DNA from: Hypericum androsaemum
Lineage: Eukaryota; Streptophyta; Magnoliopsida; Malpighiales; Hypericaceae
DNA: 64,000 nt
Direction: 5' to 3'
Assembly: GCA_963995505.1 (NCBI GenBank)
Contig: OZ023184.1
Coordinates: forward strand, 5,952,001 to 6,016,000
This document shows positions 25,504 through 37,886 of this stretch, in pieces (the stretch's first letter is position 1; every line of letters starts with the position of its first letter). The notes below the pieces were generated by a model, which worked only from the letters and a program-made list of their open reading frames with translations, was not told the origin of the DNA and did no database searches. Both the position numbers and the translations under genes were made by a program.

Positions 25504-28500
25504 AACCGAAAAGTGTTTGGGCATATCCTTTAGTGTAAGGATAGATGCATCGCTAGACTTGGGGGTGTTCAGAGGTCTCTAGAGGCTGGTGTCATGCGGG
25601 GACTCCTCCACTTGGAGGACAAGCTGCGTGTTGAGCTGGAAGGTATTCTTGATCAGGAGGCGCTTCTTTGGATGCAGAAATTTAGGGAGCAATAGACCGC
25701 TGATGGGGACCGCAGCACCTATTTCTTTCATACTTCGACCTTTATTCGTCGGCATGGGAACCGGGTCTGTGGTATCCTTACTTCGGATGGTGAGCGACTT
25801 TGGGATCAGGATGCCCGTTGTTCCTTGGCTGTCGATTACTTTGGCCGCCTGTACACTAAGGAGGATCCATCCCACCCGACTTTCCCCTTCCGGAGTGGCT
25901 TTCCTGTATTAGAGGACAGTCTTATTTCTGGTCTCTGCTGTCCAATTTTCCGTGCTGAGATTCGTGACAGTTTATTCCATATGGGGCCCTAAAAGGCCCC
26001 CGGGGAGGATGGCTTTCACGCTATCTTCTTCCAAAGGTGCTGGGAGGTTGTGAGTAATTTGGTGTGTTCACAGGTTCAGGAGTTCTTCTGTAGTGGTCGT
26101 CTTCCCACCCCCACCCCCCACACCTGAACACTACCTTGATCACTCTTATTCCCAAAGTTCCAACCTCGGAGTCTCTTTCTCAATTCCGCCCTATCAGTCT
26201 CTGTAGTATTTTTTTTATAAGATCATTACTAAGATCATGGTAGGCCATCTTAAGCCCCTCCTTGATACTATGGTTAGTCCAACGCAGTCTAGCTTTATTC
26301 AGGGATGCTATATGTCGGACAACATTATTATCCTCCGGGAGGTGGTACACTCGATGCCCCATAAAAGGGGTGAGGTTGGATGGATGGCTATTAAGCTTGA
26401 TCTTGAGAAGGTTTAAGACCGTCTTAGCTGGGACTTCCTCCGGGAGACTCTTCTTCTGACAGGTCTCCCTAGGGACTTTATCGATGGAATTATGGAGTGT
26501 GTCTCGACTACCTCGATGTGTGTCCTTCGGAATGGGGGGAAGACTGATGCCTTCCTTCTGACCCATGGGATTCGCCATGGTGATCCTATTTTCTCTTACC
26601 TTTTTGTTCTCTGCATGTAGAGACTCTCGCATGCCATTGAACAACTAATACAGGATGATTGATGGGTCCCTATTCGTTTGACGCATCGTACACCCCCCCT
26701 TTCCCAACTGATGAACTGATCCTTATGTGTGAGGCCTCTGTTACCTAGGTTAAGGTGGTTCGCGACCTCCTGGAGACCATCTGTAGTTACTCAGGGTAGC
26801 GAGTTAATCTGTCTAAGTCCAAGGTCATGGTCTCCCAGAATGTTGGCTCTGAGCTTGCTAGCCAGCTCAGCGATGTGATGGGTATCCCTCTGACTTCAGA
26901 CTTGGGCCAGTACTTGGGTGCCCCTACTGACCTCAGACGGGATCGTCGTCAGTCGTACTACCATATTCTGGAAAAGCTCTGTGCCATAATGGCTGGATGG
27001 AAGGCGAGAATCTTGAGCAGGGCAGGTCGTTTGACGCTCGCCCGCTTAATTGTATCCTCTATCCCAGCCCATATGATGCAGTCGAATCTTTTGCCTGCTG
27101 GTCTCTGTTGGGATATGGACCGCTGCGTTCGTGATTTCATTTGGAGCTCCCACCAAGACCATCAGCAGATTCATCTCATTGATAGGGATACTATTTGCCT
27201 TCTCAAGGAAGTAGGTGGCCTTGGGCTCTGGCTTATGCGGAAGGTCAATATGGCATCTTTTGCTAAGCTGCCATAGAGGTTCCTCCAGTCTCAGGATCCC
27301 CTCTGGGCGCGTGTCCTAATTGGCAAGTATGGTAGGGGTAGCACTGACCTAGATTTGCTAAAGTCAAAGCGTGGCTCTTCTGCCACCTAGCGGGCCATGG
27401 TAAAGGCTCGGCTAGCTCTTACCCACGGATTTTGTTGGAACGTGCGTAATGGCTTTCGCACGTCCTTCTGGGATGACCCTTGGCTCTCTCCCTCTCCTCT
27501 CCGGAACTACCTTCTTGGCAATCTTCCTGCCAGGAAGCGAGCTGCTGAGTATTGGTATCCTAGGGATGGTTAGGATTTCCCTTATCTGGAGGCCTTCCTG
27601 CCTCCGCATATTATTAGTTCTCTGACTTCTACTTTTTTGCAGGTTTTGCCAGGTTGGACGGACACTTTATCCTAGAGCCTTACTCAGGATGGACGATTTT
27701 TTACCTAGTCTCTGTATACGGTTTTATGCAGGGATGCAGAGATGCCGCCTACTGACCCGATCTGGACACAGATTTGGACCTTATGGGCTCCTGAGAGGAT
27801 CCAATTTTTCATTTGGCTATTTTGTCATTGCAGGCTGATGACGAATGCAGAGCAGGCACAGAGGCACTTTGTGGAGGATGATACGTGTCCGAGATGTGGT
27901 ACTGAGTCTGAGTCTCTGATGCATATATCTTGTGATTGCAGGTTCTCTAGAATGGTGTGGGTCTCCCTTCTGCCACGACCACCACAGGACTTCTACACTG
28001 AGACGGACCCTCGCCGATGGCTCTGGGCCAGCATCTCAGACACCACCATCCTCACAGATGGCCCACTGTGGGCGATGACCTTCGTGACTGCTTGATGGTG
28101 GCTTTGGCAATAGAGGAGTGACTCTGCTTTTCGGCCAGGTACCACCTCGGGGCACCCCCCTCCCTTATCACTTCACAAGAATGGGAGTTTGCTCGTGAGA
28201 TCCTAGTCTCCTGGCAGTGTCCTGAGGTGGGCTTTGTCAAGCTCAATACTGATAGAGCTTCGATAGGTAACTCGGGACCTGCTGGGGCTGGTGGTATCAT
28301 TCGCGACTCGGATGATATTTGGGTATGCGGGTTCGCTAAGGGCATTGGGAGCTGTACCTCCTTGGCTTCAGAGCTTTGGGTATTGGTCCTCAGGCTCGAG
28401 TTATCTTGGGAGATGGGGTTTCGGAGGATTCGGGTGGAGTCCTTCCTGGCCATTCTCTGCATCCAGCGTGCCGTTGACCGTGCCCACCCCTTGGCGACAC

Positions 28501-28915
28501 TAATCTGCAGAGCGAGGGAGCTTCTGGTGGGAGCTGGGAGATTGATCTCCAACACACCTGGAGGGAGGAAAACCGTATATCAGACGCTCTCTCTAAGCAT
28601 GCATTGGAGATTTTGTATGATTATGTCGTTTCTGATGTTCCTTTGGCTTTTTGCCTGGAGGTATACCTTGATGATTTACGGGGAGTTAGCCTTCCTCGGT
28701 GTACACGTATGGCCAGGGATGATATACGGGGATCAGTTCTAGCGGTATCAACGTCAAGGCGGGTCACCCTGACCTCGCCGAGGTGCTCTTTCCCTCCCGC
28801 TGCGGGTTTTCCCACTGATTTTTTACCGCCGGAGGGTTTTACTGAGGCCGGCGGCCGCAACCTCGAAAGAGGGGACCCCATTTCTGAGGCTGATGAGGGG
28901 CCTTTGGCCCTCTAA
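23650..28915 (+). pseudogene. LINE ORF2 remnant (endonuclease, reverse transcriptase, zf-RVT, RNase H)
   Basis: The first endonuclease copy starts MSSFSIIFWNCCGLGS, and the second starts at 24643. Reverse transcriptase motifs follow at about 26160-26660: FRPISLC, the TQSSFIQG block, WMAIKLDLEKV before a stop, and THGIRHGDPIFSYLFVL. The [FY]ADD catalytic box is degraded to TDE near 26701-26715. Then come GWKARILSRAGRLTLARLI (about 26995), the zinc-binding zf-RVT region at 27740-28070 (CPRCGTESESLMHISCDC), and an RNase H domain at 28225-28520 that keeps NTD and ELW acidic residues. Many nonsense codons and frameshifts make it non-functional. It once supplied target nicking and reverse transcription. 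Confidence 0.9.
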
Positions 28916-29013
28916 TTAGGTGGACTGTTTATGTTCTGCTCGTACTTTATGTTGTATTCAGTTTGTTTATTCGTATCTATATAAGGACGTGACCCCACCT
29001 TTTCCACCAAAAA

Positions 29014-29478
29014 AATATTTTTTGGTTGAAAAGTTGTATTGTATTGTATTGTATATACGACCGTTGGTGGGTCCCTTTACATTGTCTATAACTAATACCT
29101 TTTTACTTGTCAGATTTAAATCAAAAAATTTCTTAAATAAAATTATTTTTTTACTATTTGGATAACTCTAATCAGGTACTTATTGTAAATCTTTTTCGTT
29201 ACTAATTATTATGTTTCCTCAGTGGATTTTGGTTGGTTCAATCTGGAACCGGGCGGGAAAAAAATTGGTCTGATTTTTGGTCTAGGTCCTCCTCTTCCCT
29301 TGTTGTCTTTTACCGCCCAGAAATAAAAGACTAAATTACAGAGTTACTAAAAGGGGAATGGGAAAATTGATGGATGGAAATGAAGGGGACAGAGAAGTTG
29401 AATCTCGGCCGTTGGCAAGGAACTGCTTGAAATGTAAGCAAAGTGGTTTGGCAGACCAACCAAGTTGCCATTTTCATA
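29014..29478. other. Short intergenic spacer
   Basis: AT-rich sequence with a (GTATT)n-like stretch near 29035-29056. No gene was seen. Confidence 0.6.
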
Positions 29479-29642
29479 TAAATAAAAGAGAAAAGTACAT
29501 TTTATCTATTTGTGGTTTGCCCAATTTCGCATTCAGGCCGTGTGGTTTTAATTTGGTAATTTAGTCTCTGTACTTTGTAATCTTCTAGAGCATATGGTCC
29601 GCTCCTGATGACCGGGCTAAAAGTGCCACCTGGCTTGCCAGG

Positions 29643-30460
29643 GGATTTTTTCTGAAATGGGCAAAAAACATACATATTTTCCTTAAATAGGCAAAAAGTT
29701 ATACATATTCCCAAAATAGGTTGAAAGATTTTTTAATATTAAAAAATACTGAAGGAAGCGCCCCAACAAGTTGGCGCCTCCAGTGGGAACGCTGCACATG
29801 TCAGAAGGTTTGGGAAAAAAATATATATATATATAAAGGAGGCGCCCCAACAAGTTGGCGCCTCCAAATAATTTTTTTTAGATTTCAAAAAAAAAATTGT
29901 CATAGAATAAAATTGATTTTGTTACAAATTATGGGTAAACTTGATTCAATTCGTAAATTTATCCAAATACTTTGATCTGAATTTATCAAAATATACAGAT
30001 AAACTTGATTCAATTCGTAAATTTATCCCAATACTTTGATCTAAATATATCAAAATATACTTATATTTTTACTTACAATAATGTAAAATAATGAAGCACA
30101 AAAAAAATTGAATTGAATCAAGTTTATCCGTATATTTTGATAAATTCAGATCAAAGTATTTGGATAAATTTACGAATTGAATCAAATTTACCCATAATTT
30201 GTAACAAAATCAATTTTATTCTATGACAATTTTTTTTGGAATCTAAAAAAATTTATTTGGAGGCGCCAACTTGTTGGGGCGCCTCCTTTATATATATATA
30301 TATATTTTTTCCAAACCTTCTGACATGTGCAGCGTTCCCACTGGAGGCGCCAACTTGTTTAATATTAAATAATCTTTCAACCTACTTTGGGAATATGTAT
30401 AACTTTTTGCCTATTTAGGGAAAATATGTATGTTTTTTACCCATTTCAGAAAAAATTCCG
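29643..30460. mobile_element. Near-perfect foldback element nested in a Mutator-like element
   Basis: An 818-bp palindromic insertion sits between copies of the 9-bp target CTTGCCAGG (29634-29642 and 30461-30469). The ends are GGATTTTTTCTGAAATGGGC and its near-complement. Almost the whole left half (29643 to about 30050) is complementary to the right half. Each arm holds GGAGGCGCCAACTTGTTGGGGCGCC-like self-complementary motifs, TATATA runs, and an 18-base match around GATAAACTTGATTCAATTCG. The strand could fold into a hairpin of about 400 bp. No protein is coded. Confidence 0.9.
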
Positions 30461-30559
30461 CTTGCCAGGTGACGTGGCCAAATTACAAATCATTATTATT
30501 TATATTATTAAAAAAACCCTCACCTTCGTCCAAAAATCCAATTCGATCAAAATCCAATC

Positions 30560-30800
30560 CAATCAAGCTCGGACACCCCCGGTGGTCTTTGGAGGAGGAG
30601 GAGAACGTTGATGGGTTCTCTTCGACAAGGCAGAACGTCGATGGATTCTCTCCGACGAGGTCGCCATCGGTATCTGTTCCAACGCCGTCATTGCCTCCAG
30701 ATATGCCTTTCTCTCTCTTTCACTCGTCGTCGCCTTCAGGTACGCCTCTCACTCCGCTTCTTGTTCCTCTCGCCTTCTACAGAACTCTAGCCCACATGTA
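30560..30800 (+). other. GC-rich core of the Mutator-like element, possible captured fragment
   Basis: A GC-rich patch with repeated GAACGT(T/C)GATGG and TTCTCTYCGACRAGG motifs lies between AT-rich arms. It has short open frames but no domain I recognise. Capture of host sequence by a Mutator-like element would explain the base composition. No parent gene was identified. Confidence 0.3.
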
Positions 30801-31057
30801 TTCCAGAACCCCCGATGAAATTTGGACGAAGGTGAAAGTTTTTGAAATAATACAAATAATAATTTATACTGATTTGTAATTTGGCCACGCCACGTGGCAA
30901 GCCAGGTGGCACTTTTAGCCCGGTCATCCAGAGTGGACCGTATGCTCTAAAAGATTGCAAAGCACAAGAACTGAATTACCAAATTGAAATCACACGGTCT
31001 GAACGCGAAATCGGGCAAACCACAAGTAGGTAAAATTTACTTTATCCCTAAATAAAA

Positions 31058-32438
31058 TGATTGATAATGGATTACCGAATATAGAATATTCGATCTAATA
31101 ATTATCTGAAAATTAATTTAAAAAAAGTTGATTACAGAGGATAACCCGTGGATATGATACCGCTGCTTTTCCTCTGTTTGCTTTTACATCCGTACCCCGG
31201 ACAAATCATTCTTCTTCGCAAAAAAAAATTGGAGCCTCTTTTATTTCAGATGAGTTTCCCACTAACATACTCTGGGTAGTGGTCACCTTTTCTCCTCACC
31301 AAACAATATTTTAAGAGTTCCACATAACCCTGCGCCCTCCAAAATTAAAGTCAATTCCCTCGAGCAACAAAAGTTCTTACAGTTGAGAAATATTTGCTTT
31401 AATTTGAAGACAACTCTGGCGGTAAAATCAAAACAACTTTATATTTATTTCGTGTTTGAATATTTACTGAATTAAATAATTTCATTTTTAATTAGACATA
31501 ATCTCAAAAGATAGTGAAACTGTTACTACAAAATTTTAATATCATTCCTATCAAAAAAAATACTTAATACTATTACATTATTGAAATATTATTTAATTTA
31601 GAATAACTATAGATTAGTACCCGTTGACAAGATTAAAGAAAAGGAAATCATTTGACCCTCTTCCAATTTTGAACCTAATAATATCTAACAAGACTGGTCA
31701 AACAACATGAGATCGATTACCGTAAACAATCCAAAAGCCAAAAAAGAAAAAGTCATCCCTACCCAAATCCCTATTTCCATACCAACCTCACCCACGATCC
31801 CCAGAAACTTTCCCACCCATATTATATTATTTCCAATATGCCTCCAAGAATACTATATAATTATTATTTCCAAAAAAATAATAAATATTTTTCTCTCCAT
31901 CTCTGATCACACACACACAAAAAGGCGGTAGCACGAAATCGAAATATTTTTAAACAGTCCCCCATGTGTGAGGCACATCACATGCATTGTTAGCAAAGGC
32001 TATACAATTTTACGTTTAGGCCCATACATTTACTAAATTGATAAATACATATTTAACTTGGTTAAAATTTTTGAAATGTGAAAAAAATTATATAAATAAT
32101 ATTCAATAATAACATAGTTAAATTAAAATAATAAAAATTGATTTTGAAAGATTGAATTTTCGAACTACATTCTTCTCCAATTATTTATTTAAAATTTATT
32201 TTGGTCACGAAGATCTGGGATTGGTATTTTTGGGCCCCTAGCTATTATCCCTTTATAATTCCTCCCGGAAACTAAAAAAGAATCCCAACAATTTTAGTCA
32301 CGCGAATTTCCAAATCTACCCCGCTGGCTAAACCAACTCAATAAATAACCCATGGGTTCCCGCTCTAACTCATACCCCACACTCAAAATACCCAAACACA
32401 AACCAAAAGCCCACACTTAGCTTGAGAGAGAGAGAGAG
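31058..32438. promoter_or_regulatory. Intergenic region upstream of the expansin gene
   Basis: AT-rich sequence without a recognisable gene. Candidate TATA motifs for the expansin promoter are TTATAATT at 32253-32260 and AATAAATAA at about 32339-32348. Neither is decisive. A GA repeat (GAGAGAGAGAGAGA) at 32424-32437 abuts the start codon and lies in the 5' untranslated region. Confidence 0.45.
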
Positions 32439-33674
32439 ATGGGTTCCCAAGTAATGGACCTTCTCTACATTGTGACCATCCTCTCCCTTTCGGCCTCGGC
32501 CCATGCCAGGATCCCCGGAGTGTACTCCGGTGGGTCCTGGCAAGGCGCGCACGCCACCTTCTACGGCGGCAACGACGCCTCAGGAACAATGGGTACGTAC
32601 GTCTCTTCGTCTATGTTTATTTTGGTATATACCACTTGGTATCCGACCGCTGACAGACTAATACAGGAGGGGCGTGCGGGTACGGGAACCTGTACAGCGC
32701 GGGGTACGGGGTGAACACGGCGGCGCTGTCGACGGCGCTGTTCAACAACGGGCTGAGCTGCGGCGCCTGCTTCGAGCTCAAGTGTGCCGACGACCCGCAG
32801 TGGTGCAACCCGGGCAGCCCGTCGATCCTCATCACCGCTACCAACTTCTGCCCGCCCAACTTCGCACAGGCCAGCGACAATGGCGGATGGTGTAACCCTC
32901 CCCGGCCCCACTTCGACCTCGCCATGCCCATGTTCCTCAAGATCGCCCAGTACAAAGCCGGCATCGTCCCCGTCAACTTCCGCCGGTACCCATCTTTTCT
33001 TCTCTCCCTCTGTTTCTTAATTTTCCTCCTTTTTTTTAATATCTTTTTTCCATTTTTGGAGTTGGGCATTTAGATTTCTCATGTAATTCATACGGGCTCT
33101 TTTTTTTAATTATTTTCTTCACTTATTTATTTCACTCTTTTAATTTTCCCTACTTTTTCTCGTTTGCCCAAAAAAGAATTTGATTGGTGGACGAGGATGC
33201 AAAGAAAGAAAAAGAACAAGATTTGTCTTTATCCGAAAAAAAGTCCAAAGGCTGATAAAAAGAGAATCGCTTTTCGAGGCCCGTAGGAGCAGGGTGTGTG
33301 TATTAGCCAACACAGAGACTGTTATTTTTTTCGAACTTAAATTAGTCGAGTTTTCGTTTTTCAGGATCCCATGCAGGAAGCAAGGGGGAATTAGGTTCAC
33401 AATCAACGGCTTCCGTTACTTCAACCTGGTTCTGGTCACCAACGTGGCCGGCGCAGGGGACATCGTGAGGGTGAGCATCAAGGGGTCCAAAACCGGGTGG
33501 ATGCCGATGAGCCGGAACTGGGGGCAAAACTGGCAATCCAACGCCGTCCTCGTAGGCCAGGCCCTCTCCTTCCGGGTCACCGGCAGCGACGGCCGCACCT
33601 CCACCTCCAAAAACGTGGCGTCTTCCAACTGGCAGTTCGGCCAGACCTTCAAGGGCAAGAACTTCCGCGTCTGA
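32439..33674 (+). CDS. Alpha-expansin, three exons
   Basis: Exons are 32439-32592, 32667-32985 and 33365-33674, with GT-AG introns of 74 and 379 bp, giving 260 residues. Expansins are secreted proteins that loosen the cell wall without hydrolysis during acid growth. A signal peptide covers about residues 1-23 (ending SASAHA). The double-psi beta-barrel domain includes GACGYGNLY (53-61), conserved cysteines and the HFD motif at 133-135. The C-terminal cellulose-binding domain has tryptophans at 203, 209, 213 and 246 and ends FKGKNFRV. Exon placement, including the conserved split before IPCRK, matches EXPA genes. Exons are markedly GC-rich against the AT-rich surroundings. The subgroup within EXPA was not settled. 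Confidence 0.96.
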
Positions 33675-36600
33675 GCGGAAATTACCACTCTACCCTCCCT
33701 CTTCTTACAATAGAGTTTTTTCCCCCCGACGCCGCCTTCGGTCTTTTCCTTGGTTTTGATGGGGAAGAAGATTTTGAAGTGCTTTGGGTTAGGTCTATAG
33801 GGCGAAAAGTCACTAGGGTGTGTCTTAGCTGCTTTTTTTTTTTTTACTTTTACTTTTTAACCTTTACTTTTTTTGTGGCTATGCGTGCTTCTTTTGTTTT
33901 GTGTAGTTAATGGGCGGGTTAAAGTGGGATAGACGGAGGCTGAAGCGGCTGCAAATGTTTACGAGGGAAAAAATGTAGCCCGCAGCTCTCATTATATCAT
34001 CTTATGTCTTTCTCAAATACTATATGGAAGATTGTGGTTTTTCAACTTTTGGTTGGTACTTATTTATGATAAAATTAATAGTATCATCTATCAGATCCAT
34101 ATGAAAACCAATATTTTAAGTTGAGTATATATAAGTTTTTTGTTTGCATAAATTACACGTGTCATGAATTAAATCTTGACTTCTGTCAATTTTTTTTACA
34201 CTTTGTACCATTAAAATATTCTAATCATTTTAGGTTTTAAGTTCAAAATTTATAAAATGAGCAAATATTCAACTTTGGATTTCGTTGTTGTCCGACCGCA
34301 GATATGATAATTGTTAAGGGAGAATATGTATACCCAAAAAATTATTGTACCCGAAAATTGGTAGAAACAGCAGTTAGAAACTTATTAGAGTCATGATATG
34401 TAGCTTATTTTTTCAGCAACATAACATTAATTGAAACAGGATGACACATGAAGAGAGGGTTTTATGTCAGTGTGGACGGTGTAATTGTAACAACTCCATT
34501 TTACCAAAATTGGCAAAGTATTACTTATTGAAAAAGAAAAATGGGCAAAGTATATGCAAATAGCAACTAAGAGCCGGCCAACTTGTCGGTGGATGAGCAG
34601 AGCTCCCATGTGCCTCACCCACTGGCTCTGGCACCTGATGTAGTTGCTTGCTAGTTGCTTCCTTGATTTTTATCGTCACCTCATCTATTCCTTCATTCCT
34701 TATGCAATGCATCTATTCCATTCTTTTTTTCTCACAGTCAAAGGTATTTTCTTTTTCGTTTCACATGCGGTTAGATTAATTAATAAGAGTGTTAGTTTTA
34801 GTTTAACTAAGAAAGATCAAGTTCATTCTTTAAGAACGCAAAAACAAAAGTGTTAATTACTTGTTGAGAGAACTTTATTATATTTTAAAATTATTATTCG
34901 GCTCAAATTTATATTAATCAGTCTAATAAGTGTCCAAATAATAGATTGTATAAATCACATGAATTCTGTAGGGTGATTAGTTACAGCCACATTTGTCGAT
35001 GAATGTAAACTTTTCTCGGTGCATTCTCAATATTGGCGCTCCATCGTTTGAAATATAAAGTGTGTGTAATAGAGGGACATCCGGTGGTCTGAAATGTTGT
35101 TGCGGAGCTCGAACGTCAGACATCCTGTCCTCTTTGAAAGGGTTTTTTTTAATCAATCAGAATGGACTTGTTGAAGGGTGAAAACCACTTATCTTGTGTT
35201 TGTCAAATTGGGTACAAATGCTTGGACAGAGTGATCGATCGACCATGGATATTTCATGGAACAATTTTATAGGATTCGCAAGTGATGAAATTGGTCGTAT
35301 AAAAGTTGGCACTCCACTAAATTGCTCGTTGGGGATATATATTGGAATGTGATACTTTTAACTGTTATTTTCCAATCAGGTTGTCCCGTTGCTAGTTGAT
35401 GGATCTAACCATTATTTTTTAGGTGCTTAATCTTAGGGATACGTTTTGGATAAATTTGTGTGATGTCCTCGGTACTTTCGATATTCATGGAGTAATTTTT
35501 TTTCTCTAAAAATAATACGAATTATACATTTAAAAAAACTAGTCGAAGCATGCATCAATCATAAAGTTGGTCCTAATCTTCGTACAAAGTCGAGCGAAGA
35601 AACAGCAATAGTCACGATAGCAATAGTCGTATTGGAGTTTGTAATCCGACCATATTTTAAAATAAATTAGTCAATTTAGTTAATGTATTATTATTAGAAA
35701 GAAATTATACTACGCGTGGCTTTTATTAGTTATTAAATTGACTATTAGATCCGCAATTATGTGCAAAACGTGTGTTGCGGTAGTTGGTAAAACGGGACCA
35801 GATTTTTTTTTTGTTCCTGTTTTTGCCAATCACAGATAGGTTTCTAGGCGTAAAAATAATTGAATCAATTAAAGTAATAATGAAGAAATATGTGAACCAC
35901 ATTAACCTGATGCAGAAAAGTGAATGGCCAACTCTATAAAATAGAAAGTTATTGTTTCATATATCAATTCTGGTACTAATAGGCCGGCGCTAGGTTCAAA
36001 AAGGTAAAAATTTAAAAAAGGTCCTGAAAGGTAGATACCCTTCAAATTTAAACCTCCACAGGAACAAACAAAACCGTTTTTGACGCTTTGTCAAGAAACA
36101 ATGTCATCTACTACCGCTAATTTATCTTAACAAAAGTTTCAAATTCAAAATTTTAAAATATAATCTAGTTAAAATTTTGTTTTTTTATAGCTAATTTTTT
36201 TGTTGTAAAACTCTATTTTCTTTAATAGTACTGATCGCCTCGAAAAGTCTCGAACGCGTGCGAGTAAATGTATTACCAACTACCAAGTGAATTCCCAAAA
36301 AATAAAATGGCATCTATACCTTATCAATTTGGTTATCGGACAACGAAGATAAAAAGAAGTAAAGAACTTTCGGCCAATATGACAAGGGGATTAAAAAGTC
36401 AGGAACCTCTCAACCTTCAAAAGCAATAGATGTCAGGATTAGGGAAAGCAAAAATTGCCACCGAACTTAGTACTTGGAGATTGATTGATGTAATCGGAAG
36501 TTGTTCATTATTTAATTGATTGGCAATAAATTAGAAGAGCAGTTTAACATGTAAACTGTTTCGCATAAGAACGTTCTTAGAGTTAAAATTCGAAAATTCC

Positions 36601-36685
36601 ATTAATCTCGAACAATCATAGTTTCAATATGCCGGAATATATTGATGCGGAACCTGAATACTTTTTTTTGATGGAAAAACCTGAA
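33675..36685. other. Intergenic region downstream of the expansin, no gene seen
   Basis: The first ~250 bases are probably the 3' untranslated region. The rest is AT-rich with only short, unrecognised frames. No terminal repeats with target duplications were found. Confidence 0.55.
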
Positions 36686-36694
36686 TACTTAATT

Positions 36695-37728
36695 GGGAAA
36701 AGTCTACATAAGTATCCCATAGTTTTACGTTTTTACAATAGGATACCCTGTGGTTTCAAATTGGTAATTTAGTCCTCGTGGTTTGCAAAAAAAAAATTCG
36801 GGCAGGTGCAAGACAGCTGCCCGGATCTTGGCCGTCCAATAGACTAACCACGTGGCCTTTGTTGCTGATGTGGCAACGACATGTGGACATTCTCTTCCAC
36901 TCTCCTCCTCTCTTCCCCACCCACTCTTCCAAAACTTTCAACTTTAACCAAAACCATAGAATCTCTCTTCATTAACCCGTCTCAATAGTGGGCGTGGGTT
37001 TGTGTGTTAGGTTGGAGATGAGATAGGTTGGAAAGAAGGAGGAGGATGTTCAGGCTTAGTACGGGTTAGAGGGATGGGGGTGAGCTTGAGATAGGAGAGA
37101 GAATAGTTAATGGAGATAGATTCCATGGTTTTGGTTAAAGTTGAAAGTTTTGGAAGAGGGTTGGAGGGATGGGGGTGAGCTTGAGACGGGAGAGAGAATG
37201 GTTAATGGAGATAGATTCCATGATTTTGGTTAAAGTTGAAAGTTTTGGAAGAGAGTGGGTAACCTGTACTAAGCTTGAACCTCCTCCTCCTTCTTTCCAA
37301 CATATCTCATCTCCAACCTAACACACAAACCCACGCTCACTATTGAGACGGGTTAATGAAGAGAGATTCCATAGTTTTGGTTAAAGTTGAAAGTTTTGGA
37401 AGAGGGTGGGTGGGGAAGAGAGGAGGAGGAGAGAGAATAGTTTATGGAGATAGATTCCATGGTTTTGGTTAAAGTTGAAAGTTTTGGAAGAGGGTGGGCG
37501 GGGAAAGAGAGGAAGGGAGAGGGAGGAAAGAGAATGTCCACATGTCGTTGTCACATCATCAACAAAGGCCACATGGTTAGTCTATTGGACGGGCAAGGTC
37601 TGGGCAGCTGTCTTGGACCTGCCTGAAAAAAATTTGGAAACCACGATGACTAAATTACCAATTTGAAACTACAGAATACCCCCGTTGTAAAAATCTAAAA
37701 CTATGGAGTACTTATGTGAACTTTTCCC
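36695..37728. mobile_element. Foldback Mutator-like element, 1,034 bp
   Basis: It is flanked by the perfect 9-bp duplication TACTTAATT (36686-36694, 37729-37737). The ends are GGGAAAAGTCTACATAAGTA and GGGAAAAGTTCACATAAGTA (complement). The inverted arms are several hundred bases long, pairing about 36695-37030 with 37290-37728. Between them a unit beginning GGAGATAGATTCCATGGTTT is repeated about four times with a ~95-bp spacing. No transposase frame is present. It lies 88 bp from the tRNA-Lys gene. Confidence 0.92.
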
Positions 37729-37815
37729 TACTTAATTAACAAGAATATCCCCTAAAAAAATAAGAGAAGTATACCTCGTTTGAAAAAAATGTAGATAATT
37801 TAAAAAACCAAGAAC

Positions 37816-37886
37816 GCCGTCCGTGGGGATCGAACCCACGACCACGTGGTTAAAAGCCACGCGCTCTACCACTGAGCTAGGACGGC
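37816..37886 (-). tRNA. tRNA-Lys (anticodon UUU)
   Basis: The minus strand gives a full 71-base cloverleaf. It has acceptor stem GCCGTCC/GGACGGC, D arm GCTC/GAGC, anticodon stem CGTGG/CCACG with loop CTTTTAA (anticodon TTT), a 5-base variable loop, and T arm GTGGG/CCCAC with TTCGATC. There is no intron and no encoded CCA, as usual for nuclear genes. A T6 run soon after the 3' end (plus-strand AAAAAA at 37802-37807) is the RNA polymerase III terminator. Internal A and B boxes (TAGCTCAGTGG, GGTTCGATCC) are intact. Confidence 0.97.

Larger units (their letters stand above)
11925..29013 (+). mobile_element. Old, 5'-truncated L1-type LINE interrupted by an Athila element
   Basis: The element runs as ORF1 remnant (11925-12169 and 22497-23277), then endonuclease, reverse transcriptase, zf-RVT and RNase H remnants (23650-28900). 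It ends with a GTATCTATATAAGG-type 3' untranslated region and a short A run near 29007. The first half of ORF1 is missing, as expected of incomplete target-primed reverse transcription. Many stops of the TGG-to-TGA and CAA-to-TAA type and a ~1-kb internal duplication mark it as dead. The gypsy element at 12170-22491 landed inside ORF1. No LINE target duplication could be fixed. Confidence 0.9.
29488..31048. mobile_element. Mutator-like element carrying a nested palindromic element
   Basis: It is flanked by the perfect 9-bp duplication TAAATAAAA (29479-29487 and 31049-31057). The ends read GAGAAAAGTACATTTTATC and, from the other side, GGGATAAAGTAAATTTTACC, and the inverted arms run about 155-165 bp. 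A second inverted repeat pairs about 30470-30550 with 30805-30890. The GC-rich middle (30560-30800) looks gene-derived. Without the nested insertion the element would be 734 bp. No transposase is present. Confidence 0.9.
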
